Of a stretch of 64,000 nt of DNA, positions 1 to 15,628 are shown in pieces. Made by a program: the position numbers and the translations under genes. Every line of letters begins with the position of its first letter. The first letter of the stretch is position 1. Under the pieces are notes generated by a model, which was not told where the DNA came from, ran no database searches, and worked only from the letters and a program-made list of their open reading frames with translations. Source of the stretch: Atherix ibis (lineage: Eukaryota; Arthropoda; Insecta; Diptera; Athericidae); contig CATQJD010000146.1 in assembly GCA_958298945.1 (NCBI GenBank), positions 1,178,001 through 1,242,000 of the forward strand. The letters run 5' to 3'.

Positions 1-2820
1 TATTAAATTGTATATTTAAGAGGAATATGCAGTAGTATATTTAAGACGAATATTAAGTAGTATATTTAAGAGGAATATGAAGTAGTATATTTAAGAGGAA
101 TATGAAGTAGTATATTTAAGAGGAATATAAAGTAGTATATTTAAGAGGAATATGAAGTAGTATATTTAAGAGGAATATGAAGTATTATACTTAAGAGAAA
201 TATATAGTAGTATATTTAAGAGGAATATGCAGAAGTATATATAAGAGGAATATGAAGTAGTATATATAAGAGGAATATGAAGTTGTATATTTAAGAGGAA
301 TATGCAGTAGTATATTTAAGAGGAATATTAAGTAGTATATTTAAGAGGAATATGAAGTAGTATATTTAAGAGGAATATGAAGTAGTATATTTAAGAGGAA
401 TATGCAGTAGTATATTTAAGAGCAATATGAAGTAGTATATTTAAGAGGAATATGCAGTTGTATATTTAAGAGGAATATGAAGTAGTATATTTAAGAGAAA
501 TATGAAGTAGTATATTTAAGAGGAATATGCAGTAGTATATTTAAGAGGAATATGAAGTACTATATTTAAGAGGCATATGCAGTAGTATACTGAAGAGGAA
601 TATGAAGTAGTATATTTAAGAGGCATATGAAGTAGTATATTTAAGAGGCATATGAAGTAGTATATTTAAGAGGAATATGCAGTAGTATATTTAAGAGGAA
701 TATGAAGTAGTATATGTAAGAGGAATATGCAGTAGTACATTTCAGAGGAATATGCAGTAGTATATTTAAGAGGAATATGCAGTATTATATTTAAGAGGAA
801 TATGCAGTATTATATTTAAGAGAAATATTAAGTATTATAATTAAGAGGAATATTAAGTATTATATTTAACAGGAATATGCAGTAGTTACATATATGTAAG
901 AGAAATATGAAGTAGTATATTTAAGAGGAATATGAAGTAGTATATTTAAGAGGAATATAAAGTAGTATATTTAAGAGGAATATGAAGTAGTATTTTTAAG
1001 AGAAAAAATAAGTAGTATATTAAAGAGGAATATGCAGTAGTATATTTAAGAGGAATATGAAGTATTATATTTAAGAGAAATATGGAGTGTTATATTTAAG
1101 AGGAATATGCGGTAGTATATTTATGAGGAATATGAAGTATTATATTTAAGAGGAATATGAAGTAGTATATTTAAGAGGAATATGAAGTTGAATATTTAAG
1201 AGGACTATGAAGTAGAAAATTTAAGAGGAATATGAAGTAGTATATTTAAAAGAAATATGAAGTAGTATATTTAAGAGGAATATGAAATAGTATATATAAG
1301 AGGAATATGAAGTAGTATATATAAGAGGAATATGAAGTTGTATATATAAGAGGAATATGCAGTAGTATATTTAAGAGGAATTTTAAGTGGTATATTTAAG
1401 AGGAATATGAAGTAGTATATTTAAGAGGAATATGAAGTCGTATATTTAAGAGGAATATGCAGTAGTATTGCTCAATATATTTAAGAGGAATATGCAGTAG
1501 TATATTTAAGAGGAATATGAAGTAGTATATTTAAGAGGAATATGCATTTGTATATTTAAGAGAAATATGAAGTAGTATATTTAAGAGGAATATGCAGTAG
1601 TATATTTAAGAGGAATATGCAATAGTACATTTAAGAGGAATATGAAGTATTATATTTAAGAGGAATATAGAGTATTATATTTAAGAGGAATATGCAGTAG
1701 TATATTTATGAGGAATATGAAGTATTATATTTAAGAGGAAAATGAAGTAGTATATTTAAGAGAAATATGAAGTAGTATATTTAAGAGGACAATGAAGGAG
1801 TATATTTAAGAGGAATATGAAGTAGTATATTTAAGAGAAATATGAAGTAGTATATTTAAGAGGAATATGAAGTTGTATATTTAGAGGAATATGAAGTATT
1901 ATATTTAAGAGAATATGAAGTAGTATATTTAAGAGGAATATGCAGTATTATATTTAAGAGGAATGTTAAGTATTATCGTTAAGAGGAATATTAAGTATTA
2001 TATTTTAGAGGAATATGAAGTAGTATATTTAAGAGAAATATGAAGTAGTATATTTAAGAGGAATATGAAGTAGTATATTTAAGAGGAATATGAAGTAGTA
2101 TATTTAAGAGGAATATGAAGTAGTATATTTAAGAAAAATATGAAGTAGTATATTTAAGAGGAATATGCAGAAGTATATTTAAGAGGAATATGAAGTAGTA
2201 TATATAAGAGGAATATGAAGTTGTATATTTAAGAGGAATATGCAGTAGTATATTTAAGAGGAATATTAAGTAGTATATTTGAGAGGAATATGAAGTTGTA
2301 TATTTAAGAGGAATATGAAGTAGTATATTGAAGAGGAATATATTTAAGAGGAATATGCAGTAGTATATTTAAGAGGAATATGAAGTAGTACATTTAAGAG
2401 GAATATGCAGTTGTATATTTAAGAGGAATATGAAGTAGTATATTTAAGAGGAATATGAAGAAGTATATTTAAGACGAATATGCAGTAGTATGTTTAAGAG
2501 GAATATGAAGAACTATATTTAAGAGGCATATGCAGTAGTATATTGAAGAGGAATATGAAGTAGTATATTTAAGAGGCATATGAAGTAGTATATTTAAGAG
2601 GAATATGCAGTAGTATATTTAAGAGGTATATGAAGTAGTATATTTAAGAGGCATATGAAGTAGTATATTTAAGAGGAATAAGCAGTAGTATATTTAAGAG
2701 TAATATGAAGTAGTATATTTAAGAGGAATATGCAGAAGTATATTTAAGAGGAATATGAAGTAGTATATTTAAGAGGAATATGCAGTAGTATATTTAAGAA
2801 GAATATGAAGTAGTATATTT

Positions 2821-4070
2821 AAGATCAATATGAAGTAGTATACTTAAGAGGAATATGAAGTAGTGTATTTAAGAGGAATATGAAGTAGTATATTTAAGAG
2901 GAATATGAAGTAGTATATTTAAGTGAAATAATAAGTAGTATATTAAAGAGGAATATGCAGTAGTATATTTAAGAGGAATATGAAGTATTATATTTAAGAG
3001 GAATATGGAGTATTATATTTAAGAGAAATATGCAGTAGTATATTTATGAGGAATATGAAGTATTATATTTAAGAGGAATATGAAGTAGTATATTTAAGAG
3101 GAATATGAAGTAGCATATTTAAGAGGACTATGAAGTAGTATATTTAAGAGGAATATGAAGTAGTATATTTAAGAGAAATATGAAGTAGTATACTTAAGAG
3201 GAATATGAAGTTGTATATTTAAGAGAAATATGAAGTATTATATTTAAGAGAATATGAAGTAGTATATTTAAAATGAAAATGCAGTATTATATATAAGAGG
3301 AATATTAAGTATTATATTTAAGAGGAATATTAAGTATTATATTTAAGAGGAATATGAAGTAGTATATTTAAGAGAAATATGAAGTAGTATTTTTTAAGAG
3401 GAATATGAAGTAGTATATTTAAGAGGAATATGAAGTAGTATATTTAAGATCAATATGAAGTAGTATACTTAAGAGGAATATGAAGTAGTGTATTTAAGAG
3501 GAATATGAAGTAGTATATTTAAGAGGAATATGAAGTAGTATATTTAAGTGAAATAATAAGTAGTATATTAAAGAGGAATATGCAGTAGTATATTTAAGAG
3601 GAATATGAAGTATTATATTTCAGAGGAAAATGGAGTATTATATTTAAGAGGAATATGCAGTAGTATATTTATGAGGAATATGAAGTATTATATCTAAGAG
3701 GAATATGAAGTAGTATATTTAGAGGAATATGAAGTAGTATATTTAAGAGGACTATGAAGTAGTATATTTAAGAGGAATATGAAGTAGTATATTTAAGAGA
3801 AATATGAAGTAGTATACTTAAGAGGAATATGAAGTTGTATATTTAAGAGAAATATGAAGTATTATATTTAAGAGAATATGAAGTAGTATATTTAAAATGA
3901 AAATGCAGTATTATATATAAGAGGAATATTAAGTATTATATTTAAGAGGAATATTAAGTATTATATTTAAGAGGAATATGAAGTAGTATATTTAAGAGAA
4001 ATATGAAGTAGTATATTTAAGAGGAATATGAAGTAGTATATTTAAGAGGAATATGAAGTAGTATATCTAA
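2821..4070 (+). repeat. 625-bp tandem duplication inside the satellite
   Basis: The rare string AAGATCAATATG at 2821 recurs at 3446, exactly 625 bp (25 units) later. It is followed in both copies by the same series of variants: TATACTTAAG, GTGTATTT, AAGTGAAATAATAAG, and AAAATGAAAATGCAG near the end. Copies differ at scattered bases and by single-base indels. The duplicated pattern occurs again from about 5379 (offset 2558 from the first copy and 1933 from the second), so this part has been copied at least twice. The limits are approximate, read by eye. Confidence 0.8.
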
Positions 4071-5002
4071 GAGGAATATGAAGTAGTATATTTAAGAGAA
4101 ATATGAAGTAGTATATTTAAGAGGAATATGCAGAAGTATATTTAAGAGGAATATGAAGTAGTATATATAAGAGAAATATGAAGTTGTATATTTAAGAGGA
4201 ATATGCAGTAGTATATTTAAGAGGAATATTAAGTAGTATATTTAAGAGGAATATGAAGTAGTATATTTAGGAGGAATATGAAGTTGTATATTTAAGAGGA
4301 ATATGCAGTAGAATTGCTCAATATATTTAAGAGGAATATGCAGAATAATATTTAAGAGTAATATGAAGTAGTATCTTTAAGAGGAATATGCATTTGTATA
4401 TTTAAGAGGAATATGAAGTTGTATATTTAAGAGGAATATGAAGTAGTATATTTAAGAGGAATATGCAGTAATATATTTAAGAGGAATATGAAGTACTATA
4501 TTAAAGAGGCATATGCAGTGGTATATTGAAGAGGAATATGAAGTAGTATATTTAAGAGGCATATGAAGTAGTATATTTAAGAGGAATATGCAGTAGTATA
4601 TTTAAGAGGAATATGAAGTAGTATATTTAAGAGGAATATGCAGAAGTATATTTAAGAGGAATATGAAGTAGTATATTTAAGAGGAATATGAAGTAGTATA
4701 TTTAAGAGGAATATGAAGTAGTATGTTTAAGAGGAATATGAAGTAGTATTTTTAAGAGGAATATGAAGTAGTATATTTAAGAGGAATATGAAGTAGTATA
4801 TTTAAGAGGAATATAAAGTAGTATGTTTAAGAGGAATATGAAGTAGTATGTTTAAGAGGAATATGAAGTAGTATATTTAAGAGGAACATGAAGTAGTATA
4901 TTTGAGAGGAATATGAAGTAGTATATTTAAGAGGAATATGAAGTAGTATATTTAAGAGGAATATGAAGTAGTATTTTCAAGAGGAATATGAAGTAGTATA
5001 TT

Positions 5003-6640
5003 TAAGAGGAATATGAAGAAGTATATTTAAGACGAATATGCAGTAGTATGTTTAAGAGGAATATGAAGAACTATATTTAAGAGGCATATGCAGTAGTATA
5101 TTGAAGAGGAATATGAAGTAGTATATTTAAGAGGCATATGAAGTAGTATATTTAAGAGGAATATGCAGTAGTATATTTAAGAGGTATATGAAGTAGTATA
5201 TTTAAGAGGCATATGAAGTAGTATATTTAAGAGGAATAAGCAGTAGTATATTTAAGAGTAATATGAAGTAGTATATTTAAGAGGAATATGCAGAAGTATA
5301 TTTAAGAGGAATATGAAGTAGTATATTTAAGAGGAATATGCAGTAGTATATTTAAGAAGAATATGAAGTAGTATATTTAAGATCAATATGAAGTAGTATA
5401 CTTAAGAGGAATATGAAGTAGTGTATTTAAGAGGAATATGAAGTAGTATATTTAAGAGGAATATGAAGTAGTATATTTAAGTGAAATAATAAGTAGTATA
5501 TTAAAGAGGAATATGCAGTAGTATATTTAAGAGGAATAAGAAGTATTATATTTAAGAGGAATATGGAGTATTATATTTAAGAGAAATATGCAGTAGTATA
5601 TTTATGAGGAATATGAAGTATTATATTTAAGAGGAATATGAAGTAGTATATTTAAGAGGAATATGAAGTAGTATATTTAAGAGGGCTATGAAGTAGTATA
5701 TTTAAGAGGAATATGAAGTAGTATATTTAAGAGAAATATGAAGTAGTATACTTAAGAGGAATATGAAGTTGTATATTTAAGAGAAATATGAAGTATTATA
5801 TTTAAGAGAATATGAAGAAGTATATTTAAAATGAAAATGCAGTATTATATATAAGAGGAATATTAAGTATTATATTTAAGAGGAATATTAAGTATTATAT
5901 TTAAGAGGAATATGAAGTAGTATATTTAAGAGAAATATGAAGTAGTATATTTAAGAGGAATATGAAGTAGTATATTTAAGAGGAATATGAAGTAGTATAT
6001 CTAAGAGGAATATGAAGTAGTATATTTAAGAGAAATATGAAGTAGTATATTTAAGAGGAATATGCAGAAGTATATTTAAGAGGAATATGAAGTAGTATAT
6101 ATAAGAGAAATATGAAGTTGTATATTTAAGAGGAATATGCAGTAGTATATTTAAGAGGAATATTAAGTAGTATATTTAAGAGGAATATGAAGTAGTATAT
6201 TTAGGAGGAATATGAAGTTGTATATTTAAGAGGAATATGCAGTAGTATTGCTCAATATATTTAAGAGGAATATGCAGAATAATATTTAAGAGTAATATGA
6301 AGTAGTATCTTTAAGAGGAATATGCATTTGTATATTTAAGAGGAATATGAAGTTGTATATTTAAGAGGAATATGAAGTAGTATATTTAAGAGGAATATGC
6401 AGTAATATATTTAAGAGGAATATGAAGTACTATATTAAAGAGGCATATGCAGTGGTATATTGAAGAGGAATATGAAGTAGTATATTTAGGAGGCATATGA
6501 AGTAGTATATTTAAGAGGAATATGCAGTAGTATATTTAAGAGGAATATGAAGTAGTATATTTAAGAGGAATATGCAGAAGTATATTTAAGAGGAATATGA
6601 AGTAGTATATTTAAGAGGAATATGCAGTAGTATATTTAAG
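5003..6640 (+). repeat. Kilobase duplication of 2.45-4.7 kb satellite block
   Basis: The variant order at 2.45-3.38 kb (AAGACGAATATGCAG, GAAGAACTATATT, AAGAGGAATAAGCAG, AAGATCAATATG) reappears from about 5.0 kb at an offset of 2558 bp. Further right the match switches to the 3.45-4.70 kb block at an offset of 1933-1934 bp, including the TTGCTCAA unit (4314 and 6248) and the unusual TGCAGAATAATATT unit. A change of offset within one block is what unequal exchange between sister repeats produces. Limits are approximate. Confidence 0.75.
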
Positions 6641-9600
6641 AGGAATATGAAGTAGTATATTTAAGATCAATATGAAGTAGTATACTTAAGAGGAATATGA
6701 AGTTGTGTATTTAAGAGGAATATGAAGTAGTATATTTAAGAGGAATATGAAGTAGTATATTTAAGAGAAATATGAAGTAGTATATTTAAGAGGAATATGC
6801 AGTAGTATATTTAAGAGGAATTTGAAGTAGTATATTTAAGAGAAATATGAAGTAGTATATTTAAGAGGAATATGCAGTAGTATATTTAAGAGGAATATGC
6901 AGTAGTACATTTAAGAGGAATATGAAGTAGTATATTTAAGAGGAATATGCAGTAGTATATTTAAGAGGAATATGAAGTAGTATATTTAAGATCAATATGA
7001 AGTAGTATACTTAAGAAGAATATGAAGTAGTATATTTAAGAGGAATATGCATTTGTATATTTAAGAGGAATATGAAGTAGTATATTTAAGAGGAATATGA
7101 AGTACTATGTTAAAGAGGCATATGCAGTAGTATATTGAAGAGGAATATGAAGTAGTATATTTAAGAGGCATATGAAGTAGTATATTTAAGAGGAATCTGC
7201 AGTAGTATATTTAAGAGGAATATGAAGTAGTATATGTAAGAGGAATACGCAGTAGTATATTTAAGAGGAATATGCAGTAGTATATTTAAGAGGAATATGC
7301 AGTAGTATATTTAAGAGGAATATGAAGTAGTATATTTAAGAGAAATATGAAGTTGTATATTTAAGAGGAATATGAAGTAGTATATTTAAGAGGAATATGA
7401 AGTAGTTTATTTAAGAGAAATATGAAGTAGTTTATTTAAGAAGAATATGCAGAAGTATATTTAAGAGGAATATGAAGTAGTATATATAAGAGGAATATGA
7501 AGTTGTATATTTAAGAATAATATGCAGTAGTATATTTAAGAGGAATATTAAGTAGTATATTTAAGAGGAATATGCAGTAGTATTGCTCAATATATTTAAG
7601 AGGAATATGCAGAATAATATTTAAAAGTAATATGAAGTAGTATATTTAAGAGAAATATGCATTTGTATATTTAAGAGGATTATGAAGTAGTATATTTAAG
7701 AGGAATATGAAGTAGTATATTTAAGAGGAATATGCAGTAATATATTTAAGAGGAATATAAAGTACTATATTAAAGAGGCATATGCAGTAGTATATTGAAG
7801 AGGAATATGAAGTAGTATATTTAAAAGGCATATGAAGTAGTATTTTTAAGAGGAATATGAAGTAGTATATTTAAGAGAAATATGAAGTAGTATATTTAAG
7901 AGGAATATGCAGAAGTATATTTAAGAGGAATATGAAGTAGTATATTTAAGAGGAATATGCAGTAGTATATTTAAGAGGAATATGAAGTAGTATATTTAAG
8001 ATCAATATGAAGTAGTTTACTTAAGAGGAATATGAAGTAGTGTATTTAAGAGGAATATGAAGTAGTATATTTAAGAGGAATATGAAGTAGTATATTTAAG
8101 AGAAATATGAAGTAGTATATTTAAGAGGAATATGCAGTAGTATATTTAAGAGGAATTTGAAGTAGTATATTTAAGAGGAATATGAAGTAGTATATTTAAG
8201 AAGAATATGCAGTAGTATATTTAAGAGGAATATGCAGTAGTACATTTAAGAGGAATATGAAGAAGTATATTTAAGAGGAATATGCAGTAGTATATTTAAG
8301 AGGAATATGAAGTAGTATATTTAAGATCAATATGAAGTAGTATACTTAAGAGGAATATGAAATAGTATATTTAATAGGAATATGAAGTAGTATATTTAAG
8401 AGAAATAATAAGTAGTATATTAAAGAGGAATATGCAGTAGTATATTTAAGAGGAATATGAAGTATTATATTTAAGAGGAATATGGAGTATTATATTTAAG
8501 AGGAATATGCAGTAGTATATTTATGAGGAATATGAAGTATTATATTTAAGAGGAATATGAAGTAGTATATTTAAGAGGAATATGAAGTAGTATATTTAAG
8601 AGGACTATGAAGTAGTATACTTAAGAGGAATATGAAGTTGTATATTTAAGAGGAATATGAAGTATTATATTTAAGAGAATATGAAGTAGTATATTTAAAA
8701 GGAAAATGCAGTATTATATATAAGAGGAAGATTAAGTATTATATTTAAGAGGAATATTAAGTATTATATTTAAGAGGAATATGAAGTAGTATATTTAAGA
8801 GAAATATGAAGTAGTATATTTAAGAGGAATATGAAGTAGTATATTTAAGAGGAATATGAAGTAGTATATTTAAGAGGAATATGAAGTAGTATATTTAAGA
8901 GAAATATGAAGTAGTATATTTAAGAGGAATATGCAGAAGTATATTTAAGAGGAATATGAAGTAGTATATATAAGAGGAATATGAAGTTGTATATTTAGGA
9001 GGAATACGCAGTAGTATATTTAAGAGGAATATTAAGTAGTATATTTAAGAGGAATATGAAGTAGTATATTTAGGAGGATAATGAAGTCGTATATTTAAGA
9101 GGAATATGCAGTAGTATTGCTCAATATATTTAAGAGGATTATGCAGAATAATATTTAAGAGTAATAGGAAGTAGTATATTTAAGAGAAATATGCATTTGT
9201 ATATTTAAGAGGAATATGAAGTAGTATATTTAAGAGGAATATGAAGTAGTATATTTAGGAGGAATATGCAGTAATATATTTAAGAGGAATATGAAGTACT
9301 ATATTAAAGAGGCATATGCAGTAGTATATTGAAGAGGAATATGAAGTAGTATATTTAAGAGGCATATGAAGTAGTATATTTAAGAGGAATATGCAGTAGT
9401 ATATTTAAGAGGAATATGAAGTAGTATATGTAAGAGGAATATGCAGTAGTATATTTAAGAGGAATATGCAGTACTATATTTAAGAGGAATATGCAGTAGT
9501 ATATTTAAGAGGAATATGAAGTAGTATATTTAAGAGAAATATGAAGTTGTATATTTAAGAGGAATATGCAGTAGTATATTTAAGAGGAATATGAAGTAGT

Positions 9601-12600
9601 ACATTGAAGAGAAATATGAGGTAGTATATTTAAGAGAAATATGCAGTAGTATATTTAAGAGGAATATGAAGTAGTATATTTAAGAGGAATATGAAGTAGT
9701 ATATTTCAGAGGAATATGCAGTAGTATATTTAAGAGGAATATGCAGTAGTATATTTAAGAGGAATATGAAGTAGTATATTTAAGAGGAATATGCAGCATT
9801 ATATTTAAGAGGAATATGAAGTAGCATATTTAAAAGGAATATGAAGTAGTATATTTAAGAGGAATATGAAGTAGTACATTAAAGAAGAATATGAAGTAGT
9901 ATATTTAAGAGGAATATGAAGTAATATATTTAAGAGAAATAAGAAGTAGTATATTTAAGAGGAATGAAGTAGTATATTTAAGAGGAATATGAAGTACTAT
10001 ATTTAAGAGGAATATGCAGTAGTATATTTAAGAGGAATATGAAGTAGTATATTTAAGTGGAATATGAAGTAGTATATTTCAGAGGAATATGCAGTAGTAT
10101 ATTTAAGAGGAATATGCAGTAGTATATTTAAGAGGAATATGAAGTAGTATATTTAAGAGGAATATGCAGTATTATATTTAAGAGGAATATGAAGTAGCAT
10201 ATTTAAAAGGAATATGAAGTAGTATATTTAAGACGAATATGAAGTAGTACATTAAAGAAGAATATGAAGTAGTATATTTAAGAGGAATATGCAGTAGTAT
10301 ATTTATGACGAATATGAACTAGTATATTTAAGAGGAATATGAAGTTGTATATTTAAGAGGAATATTAAGTAGTATATTTAAGAGGAATATTAAGTATTAT
10401 ATTTAAGAGGAATATGAAGTAGTATATTTAAGAGGAATATGATGTAGTATATTTAAGAGGAATATGAAGTAGTATATTTAAGATGCATATGAAGTAGTAT
10501 AATTAGGAGGAATATCAAGTAGTATATTTAAGAGAAATATAAAGTAGTATATGTAAGAGGAATATGCAGTAGTATATTTAAGAGAAATATGCAGATAGTA
10601 TATTTAAGAGGAATATGAAGCAGTATTTTTGAGAGAAATATGAAGTTGTATATTTAAGAGGAATAGGCAGTAGTATATTTAAATGGAATATTAAGTATTA
10701 TATTTGAGAGGAAAATGAAGTTGTATATTTAAGAGGAATATGCAGTAGTATATTTAGGAGGAATATTAAGTAGTATATTTAAGAGGAATATGAAGTAGTA
10801 TATTTAAGAGGAATATGAAGTCGTATATTTAAGAGGAATATGCAGTAGTATTGCTCAATATATTTAAGAGGAATATGCAGTAGATATTTAAGAGGAATAT
10901 GAAGTAGTATATTTAAGAGAAATATGCATTTGTATATTTAAGAGGAATATGAAGTTGTATATTTATGAGGAATATGAAGTAGTATATTTAAGAGAAATAT
11001 GCAGTAGTATATTTAAGAGGAATATGAAGTACTTTATTATAGAGGCATATGCAGTAGTATATTGAAGAGGAATATGAAGTAGTATATTTAAGAAGCATAT
11101 AAAGTAGTATATTTAAGAGGAATATGCAGTAGTATATTTAAGAGGAATATGAAGTTGTATATGTAAGAAGAATATGCAGTAGTATATTTAAGAGGAATAT
11201 GCAGTATTATATTTAAGAGGAATATGCAGTAGTATAGTTAAAAGGAATATGAAGTAGTATATTTAAGAGGAATATGAAGTAGTATATTTAAGAGAAATAT
11301 GAAGTAGTATATTTAAGAGGAATATGCAGTAGTATATTTAAGAGGAATATGAAGTAGTATATTTAAGAGGAATATGAAGTAGTATATTTTAGAGGAATAT
11401 GCTGTAGTATATTTAAGAGGATTATGCAGTAGTATATTTAAGAGGAATATGAAGTAGTATATTTAAGAGGAATATACAGTAGTATATTTAAGAGGAATAT
11501 GAAGTAGTATATGTAAGAGGAATGTGCAGTAGTATATTTAAGAGGAATATGCAGTAGTATATTTAAGAGGAATATATAGTAGTATATTTAAGGGGAATAT
11601 GAAGTAGTATATTTAAGAGGAATATGAAGTTGTATATTTAAGAGAAATATGCAGTAGTATATTTAAGACGAATATTAGGTATTATATTTAAGAGGAATAT
11701 TAAGTATTATATTTAAGAGGAATATGAAGTAGTATATTTAAGAGGAATATGATGTAGTATATTTAAGAGGAATATGAAGTAGTATATTTAAGAGGAATAT
11801 GAAGTTGTATATTTAAGAGGAATATGCAGTAGTATATTTAAGAGGAATATTAAGTATTATATTTAAGAGTAATATTAAGTATTACATTTAAGAGGAATAT
11901 GAAGTAGTATATTTAAGAGAAATAAGAAGTAGTATATTTAAGACGAATATGAAGTAGTATATTTAAGAGGAATATGTAGTAGTATATTTAAGAGGAATAT
12001 GAAGTAGTATATTTAAGAGAAATATGAAGTAGTATATTTAAGAGGAATATGCAGTAGTATATTTAAGAGGAATATGAAGTAGTATATTTAAGAGGAATAT
12101 GAAGTAGTATATTTTAGAGGAATATGCAGTAGTATATTTAAGAGGAATATGCAGTAGTATATTTAAGAGGAATATGAAGTAGTATATTTAAGAGGAATAT
12201 GCAGTAGTATATTTAAGAGGAATATGAAGTAGCATATTTAAAAGGAATATGAAGTAGTATATTTAAGAGGAATATAAAGTAGTACATTAAAGAAGAATAT
12301 GAAGTAGTATATTTAAGAGGAATATGCAGTAGTATATTTAAGACGAATATGAAGTAGAATATTTAAGAGGAATATGAAGTTGTATATTTAAGAGGAATAT
12401 GAAGTAGTACATTAAAGAAGAATATGCAGTAGTATATTTAAGAGGAATATGCAGTAGTATATTTAAGAGGAATATGAAGTAGTATATTTAAGAGGAATAT
12501 GCAGTAGTACGAGTATATTTAAGAGGCATATGAAGTAGTATATTTAAGAGGAACATTAAGTATTATATTTAAGAGGAATATGAAGTAGTATATTTAAGAG

Positions 12601-12614
12601 GAATATGAAGTAGT
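9601..12614 (+). repeat. 3,014-bp higher-order repeat, copy 1
   Basis: Copy 1 of a long tandem duplication. Anchors in copy 1 and copy 2 are offset by exactly 3014 bp: ACATTGAAGAG at 9601 and 12615, TTGCTCAA at 10851 and 13865, and GTACGAG (its C at 12510 and 15524). Odd units such as AAGATGCATATG, a TGCAGATAGTAT unit with one extra base, and GAAGCAGTATTTTTGAG occur in the same order in both. The two copies differ only at scattered single bases, so the duplication is young compared with the rest of the array. Confidence 0.9.
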
Positions 12615-15600
12615 ACATTGAAGAGAAATATGAAGTAGTATATTTAAGAGAAATATGCAGTAGTATATTTAAGAGGAATATGAAGTAGTATATTTAAGAG
12701 GAATATGAAGTAGTATATTTCAGAGGAATATGCAGTAGTATATTTAAGAGGAATATGCAGTAGTATATTTAAGAGGAATATGAAGTAGTATATTTAAGAG
12801 GAATATGCAGCATTATATTTAAGAGGAATATGAAGTAGCATATTTAAAAGGAATATGAAGTAGTATATTTAAGAGGAATATGAAGTAGTACATTAAAGAA
12901 GAATATGAAGTAGTATATTTAAGAGGAATATGAAGTAATATATTTAAGAGAAATAAGAAGTAGTATATTTAAGAGGAATGAAGTAGTATATTTAAGAGGA
13001 ATATGAAGTACTATATTTAAGAGGAATATGCAGTAGTATATTTAAGAGGAATATGAAGTAGTATATTTAAGTGGAATATGAAGTAGTATATTTCAGAGGA
13101 ATATGCAGTAGTATATTTAAGAGGAATATGCAGTAGTATATTTAAGAGGAATATGAAGTAGTATATTTAAGAGGAATATGCAGTATTATATTTAAGAGGA
13201 ATATGAAGTAGCATATTTAAAAGAAATATGAAGTAGTATATTTAAGACGAATATGAAGTAGTACATTAAAGAAGAATATGAAGTAGTATATTTAAGAGGA
13301 ATATGCAGTAGTATATTTATGACGAATATGAACTAGTATATTTAAGAGGAATATGAAGTTGTATATTTAAGAGGAATATTAAGTAGTATATTTAAGAGGA
13401 ATATTAAGTATTATATTTAAGAGGAATATGAAGTAGTATATTTAAGAGGAATATGATGTAGTATATTTAAGAGGAATATGAAGTAGTATATTTAAGATGC
13501 ATATGAAGTAGTATAATTAGGAGGAATATCAAGTAGTATATTTAAGAGAAATATAAAGTAGTATATGTAAGAGGAATATGCAGTAGTATATTTAAGAGAA
13601 ATATGCAGATAGTATATTTAAGAGGAATATGAAGCAGTATTTTTGAGAGAAATATGAAGTTGTATATTTAAGAGGAATAGGCAGTAGTATATTTAAATGG
13701 AATATTAAGTATTATATTTGAGAGGAAAATGAAGTTGTATATTTAAGAGGAATATGCAGTAGTATATTTAGGAGGAATATTAAGTAGTATATTTAAGAGG
13801 AATATGAAGTAGTATATTTAAGAGGAATATGAAGTCGTATATTTAAGAGGAATATGCAGTAGTATTGCTCAATATATTTAAGAGGAATATGCAGTAGATA
13901 TTTAAGAGGAATATGAAGTAGTATATTTAAGAGAAATATGCATTTGTATATTTAAGAGGAATATGAAGTTGTATATTTATGAGGAATATGAAGTAGTATA
14001 TTTAAGAGGAATATGCAGTAGTATATTTAAGAGGAATATGAAGTACTTTATTATAGAGGCATATACAGTAGTATATTGAAGAGGAATATGAAGTAGTATA
14101 TTTAAGAAGCATATAAAGTAGTATATTTAAGAGGAATATGCAGTAGTATATTTAAGAGGAATATGAAGTTGTATATGTAAGAAGAATATGCAGTAGTATA
14201 TTTAAGAGGAATATGCAGTATTATATTTAAGAGGAATATGCAGTAGTATAGTTAAAAGGAATATGAAGTAGTATATTTAAGAGGAATATGAAGTAGTATA
14301 TTTAAGAGAAATATGAAGTAGTATATTTAAGAGGAATATGCAGTAGTATATTTAAGAGGAATATGAAGTAGTATATTTAAGAGGAATATGAAGTAGTATA
14401 TTTTAGAGGAATATGCTGTAGTATATTTAAGAGGATTATGCAGTAGTATATTTAAGAGGAATATGAAGTAGTATATTTAAGAGGAATATACAGTAGTATA
14501 TTTAAGAGGAATATGAAGTAGTATATGTAAGAGGAATGTGCAGTAGTATATTTAAGAGGAATATGCAGTAGTATATTTAAGAGGAATATATAGTAGTATA
14601 TTTAAGGGGAATATGAAGTAGTATATTTAAGAGGAATATGAAGTTGTATATTTAAGAGAAATATGCAGTAGTATATTTAAGACGAATATTAGGTATTATA
14701 TTTAAGAGGAATATTAAGTATTATATTTAAGAGGAATATGAAGTAGTATATTTAAGAGGAATATGATGTAGTATATTTAAGAGGAATATGAAGTAGTATA
14801 TTTAAGAGGAATATGAAGTTGTATATTTAAGAGGAATATGCAGTAGTATATTTAAGAGGAATATTAAGTATTATATTTAAGAGGAATATTAAGTATTATA
14901 TTTAAGAGGAATATGAAGTAGTATATTTAAGAGAAATAAGAAGTAGTATATTTAAGACGAATATGAAGTAGTATATTTAAGAGGAATATGTAGTAGTATA
15001 TTTAAGAGGAATATGAAGTAGTATATTTAAGAGAAATATGAAGTAGTATATTTAAGAGGAATATGCAGTAGTATATTTAAGAGGAATATGAAGTAGTATA
15101 TTTAAGAGGAATATGAAATAGTATATTTTAGAGGAATATGCAGTAGTATATTTAAGAGGAATATGCAGTAGTATATTTAAGAGGAATATGAAGTAGTATA
15201 TTTAAGAGGAATATGCAGTAGTATATTTAAGAGGAATATGAAGTAGCATATTTAAAAGGAATATGAAGTAGTATATTTAAGAGGAATATAAAGTAGTACA
15301 TTAAAGAAGAATATGAAGTAGTATATTTAAGAGGAATATGCAGTAGTATATTTAAGACGAATATGAAGTAGAATATTTAAGAGGAATATGAAGTTGTATA
15401 TTTAAGAGGAATATGAAGTAGTACATTAAAGAAGAATATGCAGTAGTATATTTAAGAGGAATATGCAGTAGTATATTTAAGAGGAATATGAAGTAGTATA
15501 TTTAAGAGGAATATGCAGTAGTACGAGTATATTTAAGAGGCATATGAAGTAGTATATTTAAGAGGAACATTAAGTATTATATTTAAGAGGAATATGAAGT

Positions 15601-15628
15601 AGTATATTTAAGAGGAATATGATGTAGT
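12615..15628 (+). repeat. 3,014-bp higher-order repeat, copy 2
   Basis: Copy 2 of the duplication beginning at 9601, at a constant offset of 3014 bp (120 units plus 14 bp carried by inserted or irregular units). Small differences include AAGAAATATG in place of AAGGAATATG near 13220 and GCATATACAG in place of GCATATGCAG near 14060. After about 15.6 kb the sequence diverges from what follows copy 1. The end is judged by eye to within about 50 bp. Confidence 0.88.
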
